Shown here: positions 43,167 through 53,800 of the stretch, piece by piece
Position numbering within the stretch: the first letter of the stretch is position 1
Layout of the letters: every line of letters begins with the position of its first letter
NCBI RefSeq assembly: GCF_900129405.1
Contig: NZ_FQVQ01000003.1
Location: 1 to 64,000, forward strand
Length of the DNA: 64,000 bases
Reading direction: 5' to 3'
From: Flavobacterium fontis
GTDB lineage: Bacteria > Bacteroidota > Bacteroidia > Flavobacteriales > Flavobacteriaceae
Notes under the pieces: model-generated
Seen by the model: the letters and a program-made list of their open reading frames with translations, nothing else
The model's database searches: none
Told to the model about the DNA's origin: nothing
Made by a program: the position numbers and the translations under genes

Positions 43167-43622
43167 ATGGAATCCTTTCTTAAAACCTGGGAAACTAGTC
43201 GTAAATTGTATCTTAAATTCCTAGATGCGTATACCTTAGACCAACTTAACACAATCCCTGAGGGCTTGTCCAACAATATGATTTGGCAAGCAGGACACGT
43301 TATTGTTTCCCAACAAAAACTGATGTATACCTTGTCCAATTTGCCGATCAATATCCCACAAGAGATGGTGGTGAAGTATCAAAATGGTTCCCGACCTGAC
43401 GGCAACGCTACCCAAGAAGAGGTGGATGAAATCAAAGCGTTATTGCTTTCCACCGTCGAACAATTCAAGCACGATTGGCAATCGGGTAAATTCACCACAT
43501 TCAACGAATACCAGTCCCAAACCGGATTTCACTTGGCAACCTTTCAAGATGCCGTAACCTTCAACGCGTTCCACGAAGGCATCCATTATGGGATGTTGAT
43601 GTATTTGAAGAAATTGGTTTAG
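43167..43622 (+). CDS. DinB family protein
   Basis: 151 aa, four-helix bundle of the DinB/YfiT type. The three-histidine metal site is probably the His of WQAGHVIVSQ plus the two His of FNAFHEGIHYG. DinB-like proteins are metal-dependent thiol transferases or hydrolases; the substrate is unknown. It is flanked by two different heptamer arrays (A6 upstream, A7 downstream). Confidence 0.9.
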   Translation: MESFLKTWETSRKLYLKFLDAYTLDQLNTIPEGLSNNMIWQAGHVIVSQQKLMYTLSNLPINIPQEMVVKYQNGSRPDGNATQEEVDEIKALLLSTVEQFKHDWQSGKFTTFNEYQSQTGFHLATFQDAVTFNAFHEGIHYGMLMYLKKLV

Positions 43623-43643
43623 CAATATGCAATGTTCAGTTTA

Positions 43644-43692
43644 ACAACCGACAACCAACAACCGACAACCGACAACCGACAACTAACAACCA
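43644..43692. repeat. Heptamer array A7 (ACAACCG), 7 units
   Basis: Seven in-register 7-mers (ACAACCG, ACAACCA, ACAACTA), ending 8 bp before the -7 box of the next gene, thus covering its -33 region. Confidence 0.93.
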
Positions 43693-43699
43693 AATTCCC

Positions 43700-43707
43700 T
43701 ACCTTTG
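43700..43707 (+). promoter_or_regulatory. -7 box of the cystathionine gamma-synthase gene
   Basis: TACCTTTG, exact consensus, 23 bp before the ATG. No TTG is present at -33, where array A7 lies. Confidence 0.6.
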
Positions 43708-43729
43708 CCCACAATTTAGATTTTACCTT

Positions 43730-44872
43730 ATGAAATTTAATACCAAAGTAATTCATGGTGGACAACACCACGAACCCGTAACTGGAGCGGTAATGCCTCC
43801 CGTATTTCAAACGTCAACGTATGCACAAGCGAGTCCCGGGAAACCCGTAGGCGACTACGAATATAGTCGAGCAGCCAATCCTACTCGTCAAGCATTGGAA
43901 GATGCCTTAGCGTCAATCGAAAATGGCGCACGTGGGTTAGCCTTTGCTTCCGGTTTGGCAGCAACCGACTGTTTGTTACGCCTTTTTAAAGCGGGAGATG
44001 AAATCATCGCTATGGACGATTTGTATGGCGGTACGTATCGTTTGTTTACGCGTTTATATAAAGATAGCGGCCTAAAATTTCATTTTGTCGACATGAACGA
44101 TTTAGATGCGTTTCAGGCTTTAATCAATGAAAACACCAAATTGGTTTGGGTAGAAACCCCCACGAATCCCTTAATGAAATTGGCCGATATTGCTGCTATT
44201 GCCGAGATCACGAAGAAACACAATATTTTATTTGCAGTCGACAATACGTTCGCTACGCCGTATTTGCAAAAACCGTTAGACCTAGGAGCGGATATCGTAA
44301 TGCACTCAGCAACCAAATACTTAGGAGGTCATAGCGATGTTATTGCTGGGGCGTTGGTCATCAAAGACAAAGCGCTAGGGGATGAATTGCATTTTAAACA
44401 ATTTGCTACGGGAGGAACCCTCGGACCCATGGATAGTTATCTTGTACTGCGCGGCATCAAAACGTTGCATTTGCGGGTACAACGGCATTGCGAAAATGGC
44501 CATAAGGTGGTAGAGTTTTTAAGCAACCATCCTGCGGTAGATCAAGTGTTTTATCCCGGTTTACCCGATCATCCTTTTCATGCCATTGCCAAAAAACAAA
44601 TGCGCGATTTTGGGGGCATGGTCTCGTTTACATTTAAATCGGGAAAAGGCGAAGATGCCATTGCATTTTTGGAGAAAGTAAAAGTATTTACCTTGGCAGA
44701 ATCATTAGGGGGCGTAGAATCTTTAGCCAATCACCCGGCGTTGATGACCCATGCGTCGATTCCCGAAAACGTGCGAAAAGCCGGCGGAATTTCTGATGAC
44801 TTGGTCCGTTTGAGTGTAGGAGTCGAAGACATTGACGATCTACTTGCCGATTTGGAACAAGCGTTTCGATAG
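43730..44872 (+). CDS. metB: PLP-dependent trans-sulfuration enzyme (cystathionine gamma-synthase/-lyase type)
   Basis: 380-aa cytosolic fold-type I PLP enzyme. The Schiff-base lysine is K196 (HSATKYLGGHSD); the substrate and cofactor motifs YEYSRAANPTRQALE, ASGLAA, VETPTNPL and ESLGGVESLANHPALMTHAS are all present. The family interconverts homoserine esters, cysteine, cystathionine and homocysteine; sequence alone does not separate gamma-synthase from gamma-lyase, so the symbol is tentative. It appears monocistronic, with a strong shared terminator. Confidence 0.9.
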   Translation: MKFNTKVIHGGQHHEPVTGAVMPPVFQTSTYAQASPGKPVGDYEYSRAANPTRQALEDALASIENGARGLAFASGLAATDCLLRLFKAGDEIIAMDDLYGGTYRLFTRLYKDSGLKFHFVDMNDLDAFQALINENTKLVWVETPTNPLMKLADIAAIAEITKKHNILFAVDNTFATPYLQKPLDLGADIVMHSATKYLGGHSDVIAGALVIKDKALGDELHFKQFATGGTLGPMDSYLVLRGIKTLHLRVQRHCENGHKVVEFLSNHPAVDQVFYPGLPDHPFHAIAKKQMRDFGGMVSFTFKSGKGEDAIAFLEKVKVFTLAESLGGVESLANHPALMTHASIPENVRKAGGISDDLVRLSVGVEDIDDLLADLEQAFR

Positions 44873-44890
44873 ATTATTTAAAAAGGAATA

Positions 44891-44930
44891 AAAAAATAAA
44901 GCTCCAAATTAACTTGGAGCTTTATTTTTT
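44891..44930. terminator. Bidirectional terminator
   Basis: Perfect 17-bp stem centred on GCTCCAA/TTGGAGC with A- and T-runs on the outside and a 6-nt ATTAAC loop, between convergent genes. Confidence 0.94.
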
Positions 44931-44945
44931 TTGGAATTAATAATC

Positions 44946-45740
44946 CTATTGTAAGTAATAAATATAACCGAAGTTCAACATCAAGTTCCAGTCGTTTGCG
45001 CGGTTTTCAGTATACACGCGGGGATCTGGACTTAAACCATCCACCCAGTTGGAAAAGTAATATTGCCAACGCAATTCTACCATTAAGTCGGAGAGTTCTG
45101 TCAATTTATATCGGGTTCCGATACTCGATACCAAAGACCATGTGGTACCTCCACGAGTATCAAACGCTTCCAAATATTTGATAGGAGTCACGGTTGGTAA
45201 CTCTCCTAAACCAGGTCCTAATTCAGAGTAAGCGGTGGGTTTGAAAAACGAGAATTGTGCTCCAAAACCTAAGAATGGCGCCCAAGAGCCTGTGGTTGCT
45301 GTAAAATCACGAATACTGAATGGGTAAAATTCCAATTGCATCCCGATATTGGTTACCGCAGTGCTCCCACGCATGGCACGCAATTGTTGTGCTGTTAAAG
45401 AGCTTTTACGTTCGTCTACCCATTGACCAAAATGCTGTAAGTTGGTTTTGTTATAGGAAAGTTCTGAACGTAATTTAAAGTGGTCATTGAAATACGTTTC
45501 TGGGGTGTAACAGTTACACTCCGCGCGATACGAGAAATTAAGGTAATGAATCAATCCAATACCAAAACCTGTGTTACCAGCATTGGTAGAAAAGTCATTA
45601 CGCTCTCCATAATCAGATTGAAAGGCCACCGGACCAAAAATACCCCCGATTTCGTGGGAAAACCCAAATTGCGCTGCCGTACGGTGGGTTAATCCCAGCA
45701 AAAGCAATAAGGTCAAAATAAAATACTTAGACGTCCGCAT
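44946..45740 (-). CDS. Outer-membrane beta-barrel-like protein (possibly THC0290_0291 family)
   Basis: 264 aa with a signal peptide ending RTAAQ, then alternating amphipathic strands (FGFSHEIGGIFGPVAFQSDYGERNDF near the mature start) and a barrel-like C terminus NLMLNFGYIYYLQ. A CNC motif (ECNCYTPE) sits near residue 80. The start at MRTSKYF is preferred to one 15 codons upstream that lacks signal-peptide character. The family name is from memory. It is divergent from gdhA. Confidence 0.78.
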   Translation of the reverse strand: MRTSKYFILTLLLLLGLTHRTAAQFGFSHEIGGIFGPVAFQSDYGERNDFSTNAGNTGFGIGLIHYLNFSYRAECNCYTPETYFNDHFKLRSELSYNKTNLQHFGQWVDERKSSLTAQQLRAMRGSTAVTNIGMQLEFYPFSIRDFTATTGSWAPFLGFGAQFSFFKPTAYSELGPGLGELPTVTPIKYLEAFDTRGGTTWSLVSSIGTRYKLTELSDLMVELRWQYYFSNWVDGLSPDPRVYTENRANDWNLMLNFGYIYYLQ

Positions 45741-45761
45741 ACGAGTTTTTTCAATTCCCGA

Positions 45762-45769
45762 CAAATATA
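45762..45769 (-). promoter_or_regulatory. -7 box of the barrel-protein gene
   Basis: TATATTTG on the minus strand, exact consensus, 21 bp from the ATG; a TTG lies 24 bp further, one base beyond the usual range. Confidence 0.5.
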
Positions 45770-45870
45770 TAAAAACATCATTCACTTGGAAAACAAATTA
45801 AAAAAATACTTCTTTATCTACGAAAAAAAGCATAAAATGTTTTAAAATGGCTTCAAAACCACAAACTTCT

Positions 45871-45884
45871 TTAAGATATCTTAA
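45871..45884. promoter_or_regulatory. Perfect 14-bp palindrome upstream of gdhA
   Basis: TTAAG-ATAT-CTTAA, 59 bp upstream of the gdhA -7 box. The half-sites resemble those of the operators at 30556 and 30622, with a 4-bp spacer. Confidence 0.4.
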
Positions 45885-45942
45885 CGTTTAAATAAAAATT
45901 ATGCGGATTTAAAAAAAATGAACCCCATATTTTTATAAAATG

Positions 45943-45950
45943 TATATTTG
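45943..45950 (+). promoter_or_regulatory. -7 box of gdhA
   Basis: TATATTTG, exact consensus, 44 bp before the ATG. No TTG at -33. Confidence 0.6.
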
Positions 45951-45963
45951 TCGAAATTAAAAC

Positions 45964-45975
45964 GAAAACGTTTTC
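45964..45975. promoter_or_regulatory. Palindromic operator candidate in the gdhA leader
   Basis: GAAAACGTTTTC, a perfect 12-bp palindrome with a CG centre like LacI-type operators, 13 bp downstream of the -7 box and 19 bp before the ATG, positioned to block elongation. Confidence 0.5.
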
Positions 45976-45991
45976 TTAAACAAACTGATAA

Positions 45992-47338
<1,347 letters not shown>

Positions 47339-47362
47339 TCGTTAAAAACATGATTATAAAGC

Positions 47363-47396
47363 AAACCTTCTCTCGTTTTGAGAGGAGGTTTTTTTT
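47363..47396 (+). terminator. Terminator of gdhA
   Basis: AAACCTTCTCTC/GAGAGGAGGTTT stem with one T-G pair, 5-nt loop and a T-run, 24 bp after the gdhA stop. Confidence 0.85.
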
Positions 47397-47452
47397 ATGC
47401 TTTCGATATGATTTTACGTAATATTGCGTTACGATACTACTATCCTTTCGCT

Positions 47453-49780
47453 ATGAAAAAACACCTACTGATATTCCTGTTCCTCGTTCAATGTGTTGGA
47501 GCGCAAACCAACCGCTTGTGGCAGGGGTATTTTTCGTTTAACCAACTGGGGGCTTTAACTCAGCGCGGGACTACCGTATATGCAGCCTCCGAGAACGCCC
47601 TTTTTTTTCAAAAACCCGATGGATTCCTAGAAACCATTACCAGTGTCAATGGTTTAAAAGCAGAAAACATAACGGCCATTCATTACAGCGAGGCTTTTCA
47701 AGTACTTTTAGTGGGTAATAGCAATGGCTTATTATTGGTTATACAAGCCGATGGAACCGTAGCTTTCAAAAACGGTATCCTTACCGAAGTACCCGTTCCC
47801 GCCGGCCAAAAGCGCATTAATCATTTTTCGGAGTTTGATGGGAAGGTCTATCTTTCTACCGATTATGGGATTTCGGTGTTCAATTTGAACCAACAAGAAT
47901 TTAGCGACACTTACTATATCGGGGATGGTGGCGCCCAAACAAGGGTTATTCAAACCACGGTATACAACAATTCGATCTACGCTGTCATGGGGAACTTTCG
48001 TATCAAAAAAGCGGCTGTGACCAATCCGTTTTTGATCGATTTTTCCCAATGGGTTTTGCACGACAGCGGCTTTTGGTATGGTGCACAAGCGTTTCAAAAT
48101 CAGTCCGTTTTCTTCAACGCCGATGGAAATGTTTACCGCTGGAATGGAACGTCCTATACGTTATTGTTTTCGGTGGGACAACCACCTATTGATTTTCGAA
48201 CCACCGCCGATTACATTGTGCTGACTACTGCCCAAAAAGTAATGGTAGCCAATGCGGCGGGTGTAGTTTTGGTCAATTACAATACTTCCAATTATACCCC
48301 ACAACCCGTAACCTTCAATGCGGCCACGGTAGCTGATGAAACGGTTTACATTGCCACCAATGAAGTAGGCTTGCTACAGTTTCCCATAAGCGCTCCTAGT
48401 AATGTCACTACACTAAAACCCGATGGTCCCGATTTAAACCAACCTTTTCGATTGAAAAAGACCGAAGACAAGCTGTTTGTAACGTATGGCCGATTTAGTT
48501 TTACCTACGATCCGTACAACCCCAATCCGCCGTTTCAACCCTACCTTTTTCCCATCAATTATTTTGACAAAGAACAAGGATGGAGCAAAATACCAACCAC
48601 CGATGTGCTCAACGCCCGAAGTTTGACGAGTCTAGTAGTTAACCCCTCCAACGCGAATGAAATTTTTGTAAGTTCTTATTTCTCGGGAATTTTAAAATTG
48701 GAAGATCTGGTCCCGACTACCTTGTTTAACCAAACCAACACAGGAGCGAACGGGTTGGAATCGCTACAATTAACCCCGCCCGATCCTTCGTATGTTGACA
48801 TTCGTATCAATGGATTGGCCTACGATTCCCGCGGTGATTTATGGTTAACCAATGCTTATGTCGATAAAGGGTTGAAAGTGTTTCGAAAAACAGGACAGTG
48901 GCAATCGTATGATTTAACCAATATTTTCACCGAGCCCTTTTTTGAGCGGTATGGACAAATAGCCATCGATAAAAACAACACCAAATGGATTCCCACCTAC
49001 CGGGCCAATGGGTTGGTAGCCTTTAATGAAAATTACAGCAATAAATTTTTATTTGTCAAAACCGGAACCGAAGGCAACCTGCCGAGTTTGGACGTACGTT
49101 GTGTAGCCATCGACAACCGAAATCAGGTGTGGATTGGCACAGCACGGGGACTGCGAACGTTATCCTCAGCCGATGCATTTATTAACGCCGAGTCCTTGCA
49201 ATCGCGTCCCATTATTATCAATGAAATTATCAACGGTCAAACCCTTGCGCAAGAACTCTTTTTTGAACAAGTGGTGTTGGATATTTGTGTCGATGGCGCC
49301 AATCGCAAATGGGTTTCCTTGGCCGATTCTGGGGTGTTTTTGGTGTCTCCCAACGGGCAAGAAACGATTTATCAGTTTACCAAAGAAAATTCCCCCTTAC
49401 CGAGCAACACCGTAAATGATATTGAGATTGACGGAACCACCGGAGAGGTCTTTTTTGCCACCGAAAAAGGATTGGTTTCTTTCAAAGCCAATGCTACCGC
49501 ACCCAGCGATGATTTGGCTAGTGTATTTGTATATCCGAATCCCGTTCGCCCTGAATATGCGGGTACGGTAAAAATTGCGGGTTTGACCGATAAAGCGGTG
49601 ATCAAAATTACCGATATCGAAGGAAATTTGGTTTTTGAAACCACCGCAGCGGGAGGTACTATCGAATGGGATACGACCGCTTTTGGAAAATACCGTGTGG
49701 CCTCGGGCGTCTATATGATTTTCATTTCTGCTCAAGACGGAATTGAGACTACGGTGCGTAAAGTAATGATTATTCGATAG
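47453..49780 (+). CDS. porZ: Type IX secretion system attachment-complex protein PorZ
   Basis: 775 aa. Signal peptide ending CVGAQ, two beta-propellers made of two-component-regulator-type repeats (about 20-690; repeats such as DLWLTNAYVDKGLKVF, QVWIGTARGLRTL, KWVSLADSGVFLV) and a C-terminal T9SS sorting-like domain (about 695-775, VYPNPVRPE..YMIFISAQDG). PorZ sits on the cell surface and works with the sortase PorU in cleaving sorting domains and transferring A-LPS. It lies directly upstream of recO. I use the ATG of MKKHLLIFL; the 25-codon longer frame overlaps the gdhA terminator. Confidence 0.88.
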   Translation: MKKHLLIFLFLVQCVGAQTNRLWQGYFSFNQLGALTQRGTTVYAASENALFFQKPDGFLETITSVNGLKAENITAIHYSEAFQVLLVGNSNGLLLVIQADGTVAFKNGILTEVPVPAGQKRINHFSEFDGKVYLSTDYGISVFNLNQQEFSDTYYIGDGGAQTRVIQTTVYNNSIYAVMGNFRIKKAAVTNPFLIDFSQWVLHDSGFWYGAQAFQNQSVFFNADGNVYRWNGTSYTLLFSVGQPPIDFRTTADYIVLTTAQKVMVANAAGVVLVNYNTSNYTPQPVTFNAATVADETVYIATNEVGLLQFPISAPSNVTTLKPDGPDLNQPFRLKKTEDKLFVTYGRFSFTYDPYNPNPPFQPYLFPINYFDKEQGWSKIPTTDVLNARSLTSLVVNPSNANEIFVSSYFSGILKLEDLVPTTLFNQTNTGANGLESLQLTPPDPSYVDIRINGLAYDSRGDLWLTNAYVDKGLKVFRKTGQWQSYDLTNIFTEPFFERYGQIAIDKNNTKWIPTYRANGLVAFNENYSNKFLFVKTGTEGNLPSLDVRCVAIDNRNQVWIGTARGLRTLSSADAFINAESLQSRPIIINEIINGQTLAQELFFEQVVLDICVDGANRKWVSLADSGVFLVSPNGQETIYQFTKENSPLPSNTVNDIEIDGTTGEVFFATEKGLVSFKANATAPSDDLASVFVYPNPVRPEYAGTVKIAGLTDKAVIKITDIEGNLVFETTAAGGTIEWDTTAFGKYRVASGVYMIFISAQDGIETTVRKVMIIR

Positions 49781-49860
49781 TGTTACCATGAAAGTTGTGT
49801 TTTCACCCTGGGTAATTTCTTTGTCAACCTTGTGTTGTTACTAAAGGTAAATTTTTAACC

Positions 49861-50574
49861 ATGCTCGTAAAAACCAAAGCCATCGTTTTATCGGCCTTAA
49901 AATATCAAGAGAAAAGCTTGATTGTAAAGTGCTATACCCAAAGCGACGGCCTCAAATCGTATTTTGTGCCGAATGCGTTTTCGGGAAAAAAGAGCGCCTC
50001 CAAAATGGCCTATTTTCAACCGTTGACGCTGCTCGAAATTGAAGCCAACCATAAGAATAAAGGGACGTTGGAACATTTTAAGGAAATTCGCTTGGCAGTA
50101 CCGTACCAGTCCATCCCGAGTCATATTGTGAAAAGTACCATCGTAATTTTTCTCTCCGAAATATTGCACCACAGCATTCGGGAGGAAGAGAAAAATAGCC
50201 AACTGTTTGCCTTACTAGAATCTGCATTATTATGGTTGGATGCCCACGATGATATTGCCAATTTTCATTTGATTTTATTACTCGAAGTGACCAAATACCT
50301 TGGATTTTATCCCGAACAAGACAATACTACCGATCCTTTTTTTGAAATGATTGAAGGCATATTTGTGCCTTTTCAAGGAGTCAGCTGCTTGAATGCCCAC
50401 GAGACGGTACTTTGGCGTAAACTCATGGAACAAAAAATCGAAAATCCAGGAAAAGTGTTCACCAGCACCGAACGCGCGATTTTACTCAAAATTCTTTTGG
50501 ATTTTTATGCCATCCACCTCGATGCGTTCAAAAAACCAAAGTCGTTGGAGGTACTTCGCGAGGTGTTTGCTTAG
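49861..50574 (+). CDS. recO: DNA repair protein RecO
   Basis: 237 aa. N-terminal OB fold (TKAIVLSALKYQEKSLIVKCYTQSDGLKSYFV) followed by the helical C-terminal domain. RecO loads RecA on SSB-coated DNA with RecR in gap repair. The zinc-binding cysteines of some RecO proteins are absent, as in other Bacteroidota. The stop codon is followed within 6 bp by heptamer array A8. Confidence 0.92.
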   Translation: MLVKTKAIVLSALKYQEKSLIVKCYTQSDGLKSYFVPNAFSGKKSASKMAYFQPLTLLEIEANHKNKGTLEHFKEIRLAVPYQSIPSHIVKSTIVIFLSEILHHSIREEEKNSQLFALLESALLWLDAHDDIANFHLILLLEVTKYLGFYPEQDNTTDPFFEMIEGIFVPFQGVSCLNAHETVLWRKLMEQKIENPGKVFTSTERAILLKILLDFYAIHLDAFKKPKSLEVLREVFA

Positions 50575-50580
50575 GAGGAG

Positions 50581-50678
50581 TCACTAGCCACTAGTCACTA
50601 ATTACTAGTCACTAATTACTAGTCACTAGTCACTAATCACTAGTCACTAATAACTAATCACTAGTCACTAGCCACTAA
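50581..50678. repeat. Heptamer array A8 (TCACTAG/TCACTAA), 14 perfect-register units
   Basis: Fourteen consecutive 7-mers (TCACTAG, TCACTAA, TTACTAG, CCACTAG, TAACTAA) starting 7 bases after the recO stop codon. Same word family as A3 and A4. The remainder of the gap to ileS (50679-50848) is ordinary AT-rich leader. Confidence 0.95.
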
Positions 50679-50848
50679 CTATCAATCAACCTGATTTTGT
50701 TACGCTATCCGTAAGCAGCCTTAGCAACGTTGCATTTCCAACAAACGCTATCTAAATTATTCCTAAAAATCAGTGCCCTTGCATCAATTTTAGCTACTTA
50801 TATGCCAAATTTCATTACTTTCGCAAACTGATTTAAGAAAACCACAAA

Positions 50849-53800
50849 ATGCGTACTAAGTTTACTGAATACAAAGGACTTGACTTGCCGCTAGTAGCCG
50901 AGGAAGTGCTGAAGTTTTGGAAAGAAAATAACGTTTTTGAACAAAGTGTTACTTCGCGCGACGGAGCTACGCCTTATGTGTTTTTTGAAGGACCGCCATC
51001 AGCCAATGGATTGCCGGGGATTCACCACGTGATGGCACGTGCAATCAAAGATATTTTTTGCCGGTATAAAACCCAAAAAGGGTTCCAAGTAAAACGAAAA
51101 GCGGGCTGGGATACCCACGGCTTACCGGTTGAATTAGGCACCGAGAAAGAATTAGGCATCACCAAAGAAGATATCGGGAAAACCATTTCCGTAACCGAAT
51201 ACAACGAAGCGTGTAAACGCACCGTTATGCGCTACACCGATGTGTGGAATGATTTGACGGAAAAAATGGGCTACTGGGTCGACATGAACGATCCGTATGT
51301 AACCTACAAATCCAAATACATGGAAACCGTTTGGTGGTTGTTGCAACAAATCTATAACAAGAACTTGTTGTATAAAGGATACACCATTCAACCCTATTCA
51401 CCCAAAGCAGGAACGGGTTTGTCTTCCCACGAAGTGAACCAACCCGGCACCTATCGCGATGTGACCGATACCACGATTGTGGCTCAATTTAAAGCGGTTC
51501 CCGATAGTTTGCCGACCTTCTTACAAGGTTTCGGAGACATTCATTTCTTGGCTTGGACGACCACACCTTGGACGTTGCCTTCGAATACCGCGTTGACGGT
51601 CGGACCCAAAATCGATTACGTGTTGGTAAAATCATTTAACCAATATACATTCGAACCCATTCAAGTAATTCTGGCCAAACCCTTGCTAACTAAAGTTTTT
51701 GGTGGAAAATATACGGCAGCTGAAAGCGAAGCCGATTTTACCAACTACAAATCGGAAGATAAGAAGATTCCGTATGCCGTGCTAGCCGAAGTCAAAGGTG
51801 CTGATTTGGTAGGGATTCGCTACGAACAACTGTTACCGTATGTATTACCGTATCAATCGCCAGAAAATGCGTTCCGTGTGATCTCGGGTGATTTTGTGAC
51901 TACCGAAGATGGAACGGGTATCGTACATACCGCCCCAACCTTTGGTGCAGATGATGCCAAAGTGGCTAAAGAAGCTACACCCGAAGTTCCCCCTATGTTG
52001 GTGTTGGACGAAGCAGGTAATCCGGTACCGTTGGTAGACTTGCAAGGTCGTTTTATCCAAGGTTTGGGCGACTTGTCGGGTAAATATGTGAAGAATGAAT
52101 ATTACAACGAAGGCGAAGCCCCCGAGAAATCGGTCGACGTCGAAATCGCTATTCGTTTAAAAGAAGAAAATAAAGCCTTCAAAGTGGAGAAATACGTACA
52201 CAGTTATCCCCACTGCTGGCGCACCGATAAACCAATTCTTTACTATCCGTTAGATTCGTGGTTTATCAAAATTACAGAAGTCAAAGACCGCATGTTTGAC
52301 CTAAACGATACCATCAACTGGAAGCCTAAAGCGACTGGGGAAGGCCGTTTTGGGAATTGGTTGAAAAACGCCAACGACTGGAACTTGTCGCGTTCGCGCT
52401 ACTGGGGTATTCCGTTGCCGATTTGGCGTACCGAAGACAAAACCGAAGAAATCTGTATCGGTTCGGTCGAACAGTTGTACAACGAAATTGAAAAAGCGGT
52501 GGCTGCTGGTGTAATGAATGAGAATCCTTACCGCGGATTTGAAATCGGGAATATGGACGAAGCCAACTATGATTTGGTGGACTTGCATAAAAATATCGTG
52601 GATAACATCGTATTGGTAGCCCCTTCAGGGAAAGCCATGAAACGGGAATCCGATTTGATTGACGTGTGGTTTGATTCGGGCGCTATGCCGTATGCGCAAT
52701 GGCATTATCCGTTTGAAAATAAAGCGTTCATTGACAACAACGAAGCCTTCCCTGCGGATTTTATTGCAGAAGGTGTGGACCAAACCCGTGGCTGGTTTTA
52801 TACCTTACATGCCATTGGTACCTTGGTGTTTGATAAAATAGCCTACAAAAATGTAGTGTCAAACGGCTTGGTATTGGACAAAAACGGGCAAAAAATGTCC
52901 AAGCGATTGGGCAATGCCGTAGATCCGTTTGAAACATTGAAAGAATACGGCCCCGATGCGACGCGTTGGTACATGATTTCCAATGCGAATCCTTGGGACA
53001 ACTTAAAATTTGATATCGAAGGTGTGGCAGAAGTGCGTCGTAAGTTCTTTGGTACACTGTATAATACGTATTCGTTCTTTGCGTTGTATGCCAATATCGA
53101 TGGGTTTACCAACCAAGAAGCCGAAGTGCCTTTACAAGAGCGTCCCGAGATTGACCGTTGGATTCTTTCGGAATTGCATACGTTGATCCAAACGGTAGAT
53201 GAAGCCTATGCCGATTATGAACCGACCAAAGCTACACGTGCGATATCTGATTTCGTTCAAGAGAACTTAAGTAATTGGTATGTACGTTTATGCCGTCGTC
53301 GTTTTTGGAAAGGCGAATACGGTACCGATAAGATTGCAGCGTATCAAACGCTATATACCTGTTTGGTTACAGTGGCAAAATTGTCGGCTCCTGTGGCACC
53401 CTTCTTCATGGATCAGTTGTACCGCGACTTGGTCAATGCAACGGGAAGCCCCGAATTTACTAGTGTTCACTTGGCAAATTTCCCTCAATTTGTTGAAAAA
53501 TTTGTTGATAAATCGCTGGAGCGTAAAATGTTAAAGGCGCAAACCGTTTCATCGTTGGTATTATCCTTGCGTAAGAAAGAGATGATTAAAGTACGTCAAC
53601 CCCTGCAAAGAGTAATGATTCCAGTACTTGACGCCACTTTTAAAGCGGAGATTGAAGCGGTTTCCGACTTGATAAAATCCGAGGTAAACGTCAAAGAAGT
53701 GGCATTATTAGACGATGCATCTGGGGTGTTGGTCAAGCAAATTAAGCCAAATTTTAAGGCCCTCGGACCCCGTTTTGGTAGAGATATGGGATTGATTTCC

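Noticed and set aside
49781..49860. Terminator between porZ and recO
   Set aside because: No clear stem with a T-run; the genes may be co-transcribed.
51017..51028. GIHH in IleRS as a sequencing error or frameshift
   Set aside because: The surrounding codons stay in one frame and the sequence PPSANGLPG...VMAR is family-like; the swap matches a reported natural variant.
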